From assembly GCF_900142325.1 (NCBI RefSeq), contig NZ_FRAM01000002.1:124001-188000 (forward strand): 64,000 nt of DNA, read 5' to 3'. Positions 55,304 through 63,813 of this stretch are shown piece after piece (positions within the stretch are counted from its first letter, which is position 1; each line of letters starts with the position of its first letter). Below the pieces are notes generated by a model that searched no databases, was not told the DNA's origin, and saw only the letters and a program-made list of their open reading frames with translations. The DNA is from Epilithonimonas mollis (GTDB lineage: Bacteria; Bacteroidota; Bacteroidia; Flavobacteriales; Weeksellaceae). Made by a program: the position numbers and the translations under genes.

Positions 55304-56899
55304 TTACATGGCTCTTTTATGGTTGATCACCACATGCGAGTCCTGGTCTTTTGCGTAATCCCTGTATGATGTTTTGAATCCGACAAGTTCCACATTGATA
55401 TCTTCTTCTTTTGCCCTGACATTGGCAAAGTCCTGTATCATTTCCAAAACATCTGTTGTTATATAGGAAGTCGTCTTTGCATCGATCAGGACCTTGGATC
55501 CGGACTTGATATTCTTCAACGTTTTTTTGATCGCTGCCTTGTTCAGGAAAGAGACTTCTTCAGCCAGTTTTATGGTGATTTCATCGGCATCGTTCAGGGT
55601 TTCCCTGCTGAGGTAGTAGGCTCTTTTCATATTTCCCTGCAGGATGTAGAATACCGATATCAATAATCCTATTCCCACACCTTTCAGAAGATCCGTTGCC
55701 ACAACAGCTACAACAGTCGCCACGAAAGGGATGAACTGATATTTTCCATTGTGCCAGAAATGTCTGAAGGTGGCAGGCTTGGCTAATTTGTATCCTACAA
55801 GAATCAGAACGGCAGCCAGCGTTGCGAGCGGAATCAGATTGAGAATGAAAGGTATTGTAAGGACACAGATCAATAACAGCACGCCATGAATAATGGCTGA
55901 TAATTTTGATGTTGCACCGGCATTCGCATTGGCGGAGCTTCTTACAACCACAGAAGTCATAGGCAATCCGCCGATAAACGAGCTGACCATATTACCGATA
56001 CCCTGTGCTTTCAGTTCCAGATTGGTGTCGGTGATTCTTCTTCTGACATCCAGCCTGTCAGAAGCCTCGATACAAAGCAGGGTTTCAATAGATGCAACGA
56101 TAGCGATGGTGGCTCCGGTGATCCAGACTTTAGGATTTGTAAATCCTGCCAGATCGGGGAACGTTATCAGGTTTTTGAATTCGTCCAGAGTAGATGGCAC
56201 AGGAAGCGTTACTAGATGCTCCGGCGATATTGCCAGCGAACTGCCCGAGAATTTGAAAAATTCGTTGAGCAGGATTCCTGCAATAACGGCAACTAAGGCA
56301 CCAGGTAATAATTTGAGCCTCCTCAGAACAGCAATATTATCCCATGCAAGTAAGATCCCCATGGATATCAGGGTTACTACAATTGCACCGGGATGTATTG
56401 CACCCAGAAGTTCAGTAAAATAAGCTGTATTGAACCCATTATCGAACAAAGACTGATGTCCCTCATAATCTTTGTCAAATCCCACAGCATGCGAAATTTG
56501 CTTCAGGATAATGATGATCCCGATACCTGCAAGCATTCCTTCGATTACATTATTCGGAAAATAATTGGATATACTTCCTGCACGGATGAAGCCGAGAATC
56601 AGCTGGATAATCCCTGCAATAATTCCTGCACAAAGAAATAATTCGAATGCGCCGATGTCGGTAATGGCTACCAGAACGATAGCTGTGAGTCCGGCAGCCG
56701 GTCCGGAAACCGAGATGTTGGAATTACTGATTGATCCCACCACAATACCACCAATAATGCCTGCAATAACCCCGGATAATGGAGGAGCTCCGGATGCTAA
56801 AGCGATTCCCAGACATAGCGGCAAAGCCACCAGGAATACTACAAGACCTGACGGAAAGTTTTCTTTGATTCCTCCAAACAAAGATTTTGTCTTTTTCAT
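55304..56899 (-). CDS. SulP family anion transporter (bicarbonate/sulfate type)
   Basis: A 531-residue inner-membrane transporter with about eleven to twelve helices and a C-terminal STAS-like domain (about 440-520). ENFPSGLVVFLVALPLCLGIALASGAPPLSGV is the first-helix block of SulP. Family members carry sulfate, bicarbonate or other anions. Its position between two carbonic anhydrases favours bicarbonate, as in the BicA-like group; this is inference. It lies 51 bp upstream of the first carbonic anhydrase. Confidence 0.87.
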   Translation of the reverse strand: MKKTKSLFGGIKENFPSGLVVFLVALPLCLGIALASGAPPLSGVIAGIIGGIVVGSISNSNISVSGPAAGLTAIVLVAITDIGAFELFLCAGIIAGIIQLILGFIRAGSISNYFPNNVIEGMLAGIGIIIILKQISHAVGFDKDYEGHQSLFDNGFNTAYFTELLGAIHPGAIVVTLISMGILLAWDNIAVLRRLKLLPGALVAVIAGILLNEFFKFSGSSLAISPEHLVTLPVPSTLDEFKNLITFPDLAGFTNPKVWITGATIAIVASIETLLCIEASDRLDVRRRITDTNLELKAQGIGNMVSSFIGGLPMTSVVVRSSANANAGATSKLSAIIHGVLLLICVLTIPFILNLIPLATLAAVLILVGYKLAKPATFRHFWHNGKYQFIPFVATVVAVVATDLLKGVGIGLLISVFYILQGNMKRAYYLSRETLNDADEITIKLAEEVSFLNKAAIKKTLKNIKSGSKVLIDAKTTSYITTDVLEMIQDFANVRAKEEDINVELVGFKTSYRDYAKDQDSHVVINHKRAM

Positions 56900-57084
56900 A
56901 AGAAAATAATAAAGTTTGTCTTACGTCATCACCTGACCTAAAGGTGACTTCATAAAAATAAATAACAGATGTAATTGGTAATCAAAAATTGATTACAAAA
57001 AAATGATTCGGAAAATCACAATGTGCTGTTCGCTGTAGAATACAGCCAATACAGGAATGTTTTTTCTGAGAAACGAAATGTTAT

Positions 57085-57381
57085 TTATGCTTCCGGAGGC
57101 GGAGAGAAAATACTTAGAGACGGTGGGAAATACAGAGTAGATTCCCAGTTAACCGTAATATTTCTATGTGTATCAGTTTCATAAAACTTCAGGAAATCAT
57201 GGATATCCATTGTTTTAGGAATTGTTTTTTCGTAGATGATGATCGTATTATTGGAGTGCTGCTCTTCCTCACTGACCAAAACATTAGTTCTCGGGAGTTC
57301 CCAACCGAACATTGCGGCTAATCCAGGAAGAGCCGTAAAGTTGAGAAAAATCGTTAATGTTATGATACTCCAATACTTCAT
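57085..57381 (-). CDS. Small exported protein between SulP and carbonic anhydrase, unknown
   Basis: A 98-residue protein with an N-terminal hydrophobic stretch (ITLTIFLNFTALPGLAAMFGW) that is either a signal or a membrane anchor, and a soluble tail ending in SPPPEA. No family recognised. It lies between the SulP and second carbonic anhydrase genes on the same strand (16 bp from the latter), which gives it a possible role in the same pathway. Confidence 0.55.
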   Translation of the reverse strand: MKYWSIITLTIFLNFTALPGLAAMFGWELPRTNVLVSEEEQHSNNTIIIYEKTIPKTMDIHDFLKFYETDTHRNITVNWESTLYFPPSLSIFSPPPEA

Positions 57382-57397
57382 ATTCTTTTGATGAGTT

Positions 57398-58063
57398 TTA
57401 TTTTTTTCTGCTCATCACCCAGTCAGAGTCTGTCAGGTTATAGATCTTCTGAATGTCTTTTAATATTTTTTCAAAATCGATTTCCAGATCGATTATTTTT
57501 CCAGTTCTCATGTCGAAAACCCAGCCATGTACAACAGGGAATTCTTCTAAAATATAACGTTCCTGCACGCAGGCCATTTTGATAACGTTGATGCATTGCT
57601 CCTGCACATTCAGCTCCACCAGGCGGTCATATCTTTTAGCTTCATCTTCGATGGCATCCATCTCTGCCTGATGCAGTCTGTACACATCCCGGATGTTTCT
57701 CAGCCAAGGATTCAGAAGACCGAGATCCTGTGATGTCATCGCCGCTTTCACTCCACCGCAGTTATAATGACCACAGACAATGATATGCTTCACTTTCAGG
57801 TGTTCCACAGCATATTGTATTACGGCTGTAGAACTCATATCCAGCGTGTTGATGACATTGGCGATATTCCTGTGAACAAAAACCTCTCCCGGTTCCGCAC
57901 CGATCATGTCTTCTGCCGTTACGCGGCTGTCTGAGCATCCGATGTAGAGGTATTCCGGATTTTGATTTTTAGCAAGCTCGTGAAAATATTCCGGATTGTC
58001 CGCAATTTTTGACGCCACCCACTTTTTGTTGTTCTCGAAAATAGCTTCGTAAGACTTTGCCAT
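57398..58063 (-). CDS. Beta-class carbonic anhydrase (221 residues)
   Basis: A 221-residue zinc enzyme of the beta class, of the Can/CynT kind. Zinc ligands are Cys43, His99 and Cys102 (IGCSDSRVTAED; CGHYNCGGVKA), with Asp45 and Arg47. Two protein blocks distinguish it from the enzyme at 54617 (HRNIANVINTLD; SWVFDMRTGKI-like tail), so they are not a recent duplication. Cytosolic. It is the first of a same-strand run with the small unknown gene, SulP and the other carbonic anhydrase. Confidence 0.92.
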   Translation of the reverse strand: MAKSYEAIFENNKKWVASKIADNPEYFHELAKNQNPEYLYIGCSDSRVTAEDMIGAEPGEVFVHRNIANVINTLDMSSTAVIQYAVEHLKVKHIIVCGHYNCGGVKAAMTSQDLGLLNPWLRNIRDVYRLHQAEMDAIEDEAKRYDRLVELNVQEQCINVIKMACVQERYILEEFPVVHGWVFDMRTGKIIDLEIDFEKILKDIQKIYNLTDSDWVMSRKK

Positions 58064-58230
58064 TAAACGTTATTTTGTATTATTTGTTTCGCTGAAATCA
58101 TTTCCGATTTCAATAGATCGAATCAATAATCATACAAAAATAAATTATTCAAGTGTAAAAAACTAATATTTAACAAAGTTTTAATATAAGATTAATCATG
58201 TTTTGGGGTTGCATTAAAAATTATAGTTCG

Positions 58231-58274
58231 GATTTTATTGCGTCAAGTTATGGCGTTGCTACACTTTAGATTTG
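58231..58274 (+). promoter_or_regulatory. GATTTTATTGCG box plus TAnnTTTG, upstream of M15 gene
   Basis: GATTTTATTGCG (58231-58242) lies exactly 36 bp (start to start) before TAGATTTG (58267-58274), the likely -7 element, 17 bp before the ATG. The same box and spacing occur at 58797, with similarity continuing through the next 18 bases (13 of 18 equal). I take it as an operator or activator site. Confidence 0.65.
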
Positions 58275-58291
58275 TCTGTAAATATTTAATT

Positions 58292-58792
58292 ATGGACAAA
58301 ATAACACAACGGCGGATTCAGAATCTTCATCCGGAAGTAAGAAAAGAGGCTATCAGTATCATTCAGGATTGTGACCGCGCGCTCACGGGAAGATCGAGAG
58401 TCAGGATAGCGCAAGGTTTCAGAACTTTTGATGAGCAAAATAAACTCTATGCTATTGGCAGGACAGAACCTGGAAAGAAAGTTACAAATGCAAAAGGTGG
58501 TCAAAGCATTCATAATTATGGTTTGGCTGTGGATATATGCCTTATTATTGACGGGAAAACCGTTAGCTGGGACACGGCTGCCGACTGGGACAATGATCAG
58601 ATTGCCGATTGGTACGAGTGTGTGAAGATTTTTGCAAAATATGGCTGGGAATGGGGAGGCAACTGGAGGACTTTTAAAGACCTTCCTCATTTTGAGAAGA
58701 AAGAAATCTTCCTGAATAACGCTGAACTAAAAGTCTCGTGGAAAAACCTCATCAGGCTGGCAAAAGATAAAAACGGCTACGTTATTTTTTAA
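58292..58792 (+). CDS. M15 family peptidase (L-alanyl-D-glutamate endopeptidase/endolysin-like)
   Basis: A 166-residue zinc peptidase that cuts peptidoglycan stem peptides. SIHNYGLAVDICL supplies His74 and Asp81, and LPHFE supplies His133; the domain matches phage endolysins and CwlK-type peptidases. The start at 58292 (MDKITQRRIQNLHPEVRKEA) begins the domain; an upstream TTG-started frame has no homology. It has no signal peptide, so it would need a holin or an injection system to reach the wall. It heads the accessory cluster and shares its promoter box with the patatin gene. Confidence 0.85.
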   Translation: MDKITQRRIQNLHPEVRKEAISIIQDCDRALTGRSRVRIAQGFRTFDEQNKLYAIGRTEPGKKVTNAKGGQSIHNYGLAVDICLIIDGKTVSWDTAADWDNDQIADWYECVKIFAKYGWEWGGNWRTFKDLPHFEKKEIFLNNAELKVSWKNLIRLAKDKNGYVIF

Positions 58793-58796
58793 AACA

Positions 58797-58840
58797 GATT
58801 TTATTGCGACGAGTTCTGTCGCTGGCCGCATCTACTTTTG
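58797..58840 (+). promoter_or_regulatory. Second GATTTTATTGCG box plus TAnnTTTG, upstream of patatin gene
   Basis: GATTTTATTGCG (58797-58808), 36 bp (start to start) before TACTTTTG (58833-58840), which is 31 bp before the ATG at 58871. Same layout as at 58231, so the two genes are likely a regulon although adjacent. Confidence 0.65.
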
Positions 58841-58870
58841 CATTATCAAATCAAACAATCCATATATACA

Positions 58871-60190
58871 ATGAAAAAGATTACAATACTTTCTTTGGAC
58901 GGTGGCGGAATCCGGGGGATTATTTCCTGCATCATTCTCCGCTATCTGGAAGAGCTTTTGCGGCAGAAAGACCATCCTGGTGCCAAGCTGGGCGATTATT
59001 TTGATATGATAGCAGGCAGCAGCACAGGCGGGATTCTGGCTTCTGTTCTGTTGTGTCCTGATGAAAACGGGAAAGCAAAATATTCGATAAAAAAAGCCTT
59101 TGAGCTGTATACAGAAAAGGGGGAAGATATTTTCAATATTTCGCTTTGGGAAAGACTTATAAATCCGTTCGGATTGTTCAGTGAAAAGATCTCACAGGAT
59201 AATCTTGAAACGCAGCTGAGAGATTTTTTTGGCGATCTGGAACTGAAGAATTTTATAAAGCCCTCGCTTATCACCAGCTATGACATCGAGAACAGAAGAG
59301 CAAAACTGTTTACTACAACCAATGCACAACAGAGTCAGCAGAACTTTTTTGTCAGAGATATTTGCAGGGCAACATCAGCTGCGCCGACTTATTTCTCACC
59401 TGTACAGATTAGATCGTCTTACGGGCAGATCTTCAGCCTGATAGATGTTGGCGTCTTTGCCAACAATCCATCGTTATGCGCCTATGCGGAAGCCAGAAAA
59501 ATCCCTTTTGCAGAGGTTTTTCAGAATCCGGAAAAGCCGGATTACCCATCGGTAAACGATATGATGATCGTCTCTCTGGGAACCGGAACGGAAATGAAAT
59601 CCTATCCGTTCAGCAGATATAAGAATGTCGGAAAACTGGCCTGGGTCAATCCCATCATCGATATCCTGCTGTCTCGGAATTATTTAAAAGAAAAATTCGA
59701 GACCAATGACACCCCGCGAGAAGAAGATTTCTCCGACTGGATGGACTCTTACTGGCATAAGGATGATAAAATCCCTATGGAGAATCTGACGGTCGACGTG
59801 TCTTCCAAAGCTGATAGAACGGCTGAGAATCTCTCCGCAGAAAATATCACAAGCTGGAAAGCAAAACTCAATGAACCGTCGCAGATCACAATTGACACAA
59901 CGGCTGCAATGGATACAAACATGTCAGTAAACGGAATGAGGATGCATGGTAAAAATGTGGTGATCAAAAACGGATCGGCTAATATCACTTTTCAATGCTT
60001 ATCATCATCAGAACCAGACTTTATGTGTACTGTCACAAAAGCAGGAACCGGCAATATTACTTTTGCTGGCGGTTCTGGTGTATCAATAGTTCAAACTGAT
60101 TATACCGCTGTCTTAAATGGGGCAATTGGTTCAACAGCCAAACTCCAGCGAATTGGAAATGTTTATTACTTACGAATCTTTAATGCTTAG
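58871..60190 (+). CDS. Patatin-like phospholipase fused to tail-fibre-like C-terminus
   Basis: A 439-residue protein in two unlike parts. Residues 1-268 are a patatin-like phospholipase: oxyanion loop DGGGIRG (10-16), nucleophile Ser51 in GSSTGG, catalytic Asp192 in DVGVFANNP. It resembles CapV-type enzymes that cleave membrane lipids. The expected patatin C-terminus is missing. From about 270 (YLKEKFETNDTPREEDF) the sequence turns into what looks like the start of a flavobacterial tail-fibre or adaptor protein, continuing SYWHKDDKIP, ENITSWKAKL and a Ser/Thr/Gly-rich fibre with STAKLQRIGNVYYLRI. The start at 58871 is chosen over one 11 codons upstream. A deletion fusion or a delivered effector are both possible. 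Confidence 0.75.
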   Translation: MKKITILSLDGGGIRGIISCIILRYLEELLRQKDHPGAKLGDYFDMIAGSSTGGILASVLLCPDENGKAKYSIKKAFELYTEKGEDIFNISLWERLINPFGLFSEKISQDNLETQLRDFFGDLELKNFIKPSLITSYDIENRRAKLFTTTNAQQSQQNFFVRDICRATSAAPTYFSPVQIRSSYGQIFSLIDVGVFANNPSLCAYAEARKIPFAEVFQNPEKPDYPSVNDMMIVSLGTGTEMKSYPFSRYKNVGKLAWVNPIIDILLSRNYLKEKFETNDTPREEDFSDWMDSYWHKDDKIPMENLTVDVSSKADRTAENLSAENITSWKAKLNEPSQITIDTTAAMDTNMSVNGMRMHGKNVVIKNGSANITFQCLSSSEPDFMCTVTKAGTGNITFAGGSGVSIVQTDYTAVLNGAIGSTAKLQRIGNVYYLRIFNA

Positions 60191-60193
60191 GTT

Positions 60194-60987
60194 ATGAATG
60201 CAGTAGAACAATATGAAGCTAATAATGTATATTTCCCTATGAATTTGGATAATTGCAGTAACCTTGCAGGTTTGTTATTTTCAACTATTAACACGTCTAT
60301 TTATAAAACCAAAATAGACTGGGGAGATGGTTCTACTACTGAAGGTACAACTAATTCATCTAAAATTTTTTCACCTTCATTTACAGGTAAAATGAAAATT
60401 TATGGAAACAGGTTAAAAATCAATAATATAAGATTTTCGTTAGGTATATCTTCTTATACAAATGATTTTCCAACAGGGTCTATAAAAAATATCGAATTAA
60501 CACCTATTATTTTAGATTTTTTCCCTAATACTGAATATCTATATTTTCTGCATTATTGTTATGGGAATACAGATTCTAATGTTTTTAAAGGGAAAGTTAC
60601 TGGAGAATGGGCTGTAAAGTGTGGAAGTAAGCTTAAAAATTTAGAATTAACTGCTTGCGATTACCCTAATTCAAATTCTACATTTAATTTTGATTTGATT
60701 CCTATTGACTCTGTTTTAGAAGTTCTAAAATTAGGCGATAATTATACATCAGGCTCATCAACCGTTATAGTTAGTGGTAATATCTCAAACCTCCCATCAA
60801 CTTGAAGGTTTGTTTAATTGGTATAGATAAGGCTGGAACATCAAATAATATCTCAGGCATCATACCTAATACAATAGAAGAATTTCAAAGACCTGGTAGA
60901 AATACAATATCGGGAAATATAGGTAATTTATCAAATAATTTGAGATACCTAAGAGTTGAAGGTTCAAATACTATGACAGGTCTATAA
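60194..60987 (+). pseudogene. PKD/LRR-like protein gene split by a -1 frameshift
   Basis: The first frame (60194-60805, 203 codons) begins 3 bp after the patatin stop: a protein with a PKD-like turn (KIDWGDGSTTEG) and repeated short strand lines. It ends at SNLPST. A second frame (60802-60987) continues with the same repeat flavour (GNIGNLSNNLRYLRVEG). Using the T at 60802 twice joins them as SNLPST-LKVCLIG, so one base is missing or a -1 shift occurs. The second piece ends abruptly at a TAA, and the next gene fragment starts in another frame. It has no signal peptide. Function unknown; tail-fibre or surface repeat protein are options. Confidence 0.6.
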
Positions 60988-63725
60988 CACCGAAGCAGAA
61001 AAAAATGCAGCTTATGAACAATTAGAATTAGCAGAAGTACCAAAATTCGAATTTTCTTACAAAAACGAAATTAATTTCTCAGATCTAAAGACAAAACTGA
61101 GTTCGGAATCATTCAATCTTTTTGTAGAATTATTTGCAAACTACGATGCAGATGCAATTTCAGATAATATCAACGCAGATATTCCACAAGATTTGCAAAT
61201 CATATCTGATACTGAGATTAAGATGTTTGGCGAGACGATTACATTATCTGATGATTATGTTTCTTATCAGGATATTTTCGAAAAAGTTAATGAAGAAGTT
61301 TCTACACAATCCAAAACGGTATTATCTACGGTAAAAATGCCAAAACAAGAGTATGTGAATCTAGGAGGTGCATTGGTTCCTGTTGCAAAATCGTCTACAT
61401 CCGTTCCGTTTTCATACTCGCTTAATACATATTCCACCAGACTTTTATTTTTCAATCTTAATTGGTTACAATTTAGTTTTGAGGTAGAAAATGATTCTTG
61501 GTCTGTAGCTAAAGTAAAGTTTACAGCAACTACAACAACAGGAAGTCAGCTGGAACAGACTCATTTGCAAATTCCCGTGACGGATAATAAAGTGATTTTT
61601 CCCAACACTTTCCCTGATCAGTTCAAAAGTTTATCAGATTTAAAAATCGAAATTTATTTTGATAATGACAGAGAAGCAACATTAGATTTTCAAAGCATTG
61701 GTGGCATTGATTCGCGTTATGGTGTTTTTACTCTGAAACCTTTGGTGGGTAACAATTCAGGTAGCGGAATGGCTCCAAAACATTTCGGTGTTAAAAGATT
61801 AGGTATCGCAGATTATCTTAAAGTAGAACAATCCGTTCACGCTTATGTTCCTGGAGAAGTATCAAATATCGAGAATGTTATGGCAAGTGAGCTTAGACAC
61901 AAGTCTTCCGTTTCCAGAGACTATTCAGAGATCACAGATACTACCTCAAAATCTCAGGAAACTGAACAAATTTCAGATACAACCAAAGCGACTAGAACTG
62001 ACATGCAGACTGAAGTGGCAAAGGAGCTGGAGAAACAACAAAATTGGGAAGCTCATACAAGAATGTCGGGTAAGGCTTGGGGTTGGTCTGTAGAAGTTGG
62101 AGGTAGTTATGCCAATTCCACCGCACAGCATGATAGTACGAGACAAGCAGTTGCTAAATCTCAGGAATTAACAGAAAGAGCCATGGAGCGTGTTCTTACA
62201 AAAGTCTCAGAAGAAAGGATACAAAAAATTATCAGAGAACATACTGAGACCAATGTGCATGAGTTTGATAATCGTGGCAATAAAACGACTACAAATCCTG
62301 AAGAGGCAGTGCCACAACACATTACTGGAGTTTACAGATGGGTAGATAAGAAAATGAAAAACCAAATCTACAACTACGGCAAGCGTACAATGTTTGAATT
62401 TATGATTCCAGAGCCGGCACGTCTGCATAGATTGGCTCTTAAATCTGCTAAAAATGTATTGACTGCGCCTCAAGACCCTAGAAAACCACTGGATGACAAA
62501 TGGAAAATGACAGATACCAATGTTGATGAAACAATTTTGAAACACAGGGCGGATGAATACGGTGTAACAATAGACGTAAATCCATATCAGGAAAAAGAGG
62601 TTTATTTTAATTTCGATGGTAACCAATCTAATTCTACACAGCTGCCAGATAATTTTATTGGTACAAAAGCGCACGTAAGAGTAGAGTACCAAGTTAAAAA
62701 ATGGCACAATGGTGAAGTTCAAGCAGATAATTTTTAAAGGAGGTTTGAATTGGATTAGTTATTCAGGACAAGAATATGATGCTTTAGATTTATCATTAAG
62801 AGGTTCAGTAAGTGTTAATTACGTAATCGATGAAATTAAAACAATTAATTTTTGGATAACATTCTACTGTCAGACTGCACCTGAGATTATTACTGATTGG
62901 AAAAAAAAGAGTTTCGATGCCATCATTGCAAAATATGAGGAAGCGCTCAAAGCTTTTAGTGATGCGCAAACTGCAGCAGATGAAGCGGCGGCAGATGAAG
63001 AAGCAGCCAACAAAGAAAAGATGTCTACATACTATAGAGATATGGAAGCTGAAGTTCTTAAACACAACTGTATTGCTTATCTGCTGCAAAATAATGATTT
63101 GAAGTTAGGAAAAGGCTTGACCTTAGGCAACACAATGCAAAGCTTCGCAGTCAATTTTGGAGACGATTTGGATGCCTATACATCACTTGCCAAATTTATG
63201 GAGCAGGCTATGGAATGGAGTATTATGGACTATACATTCTATCCATACTATTGGGCAGACAGCAACAACTGGCAGGAGATGTATCTGTCATCAGACCTAG
63301 ATCCTTTGTTTCGTAATTTCTTGCAGGCAGGTATGGCACGTGTTATTGTAACCGTTAAACCGGGTTTTGAGGATGCTGTTAACTTCTTTATGTCAACTGG
63401 TAGGATCTGGAATGGAGGCGAAGTTCCAGTGATTGGAGACCCAATGTATATGTCAATCGTAGAAGAACTAAGACAACCAACGGGTGTAGCTCAAGGTAAA
63501 TACTGGATCACAAGAGTACCAACAGCTTTAACTATTCTTCAAGCCAAATCTGTTGGATTAGAAATGACGGATGCTCTGCCAATCTTCCCAGAGAACGATA
63601 ATGGAGAGAATTGTGAGAATCCATTGGAGTTGGAGACTAAGAGTGCTTTTAAACCTGTAGATGCTGTAATGCAACATGGAGGAGATACAAGTACATTACC
63701 AAGTACAATCATTAAGCCTATTTAA
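60977..63725 (+). pseudogene. Large tail-associated-like protein, 5'-truncated and frameshifted
   Basis: Two pieces: 60977-62737 and 62709-63725. The first has no ATG in about 80 codons although clearly coding (NTEAEKNAAYEQLELAEVP); the first in-frame ATG is inside the domain. It has a beta-rich part, a long coiled coil (about 61900-62250) and HEFDNRGNKTTTNPEEAVP then HITGVYRWVDKKMKNQIYNYG. Its stop TAA is at 62735. Removing one T from the run at 62731-62735 joins QADNF to KGGLNWISYSGQEYD in the second piece, which adds an Ala-rich coiled coil and FYPYYWADSNNWQEMY, DPLFRNFLQAGMARV. From memory such blocks form one large protein in other Bacteroidota. Exact function unknown. Confidence 0.65.
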
Positions 63726-63738
63726 TTTTTAATAGAGA

Positions 63739-63773
63739 AGAAAGTGGTAAATCTTTTTTACCACTTTCTTTTT
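63739..63773 (+). terminator. Terminator after the large broken gene
   Basis: GAAAGTGGTAAA (63740-63751), loop TCTTT, TTTACCACTTTC (63757-63768), then TTTTT. It closes the transcript before the DUF2235 gene. Confidence 0.85.
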
Positions 63774-63813
63774 AATCTCGATTTCAAATATTAATTTTTA
63801 AAAATCTCACAAA

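Noticed and set aside
58871-60190. Patatin as a CBASS (CapV) effector
   Set aside because: The lipase half resembles CapV, but no CD-NTase, ubiquitin-like or other CBASS gene lies beside it; neighbours are a wall peptidase and tail-like proteins.
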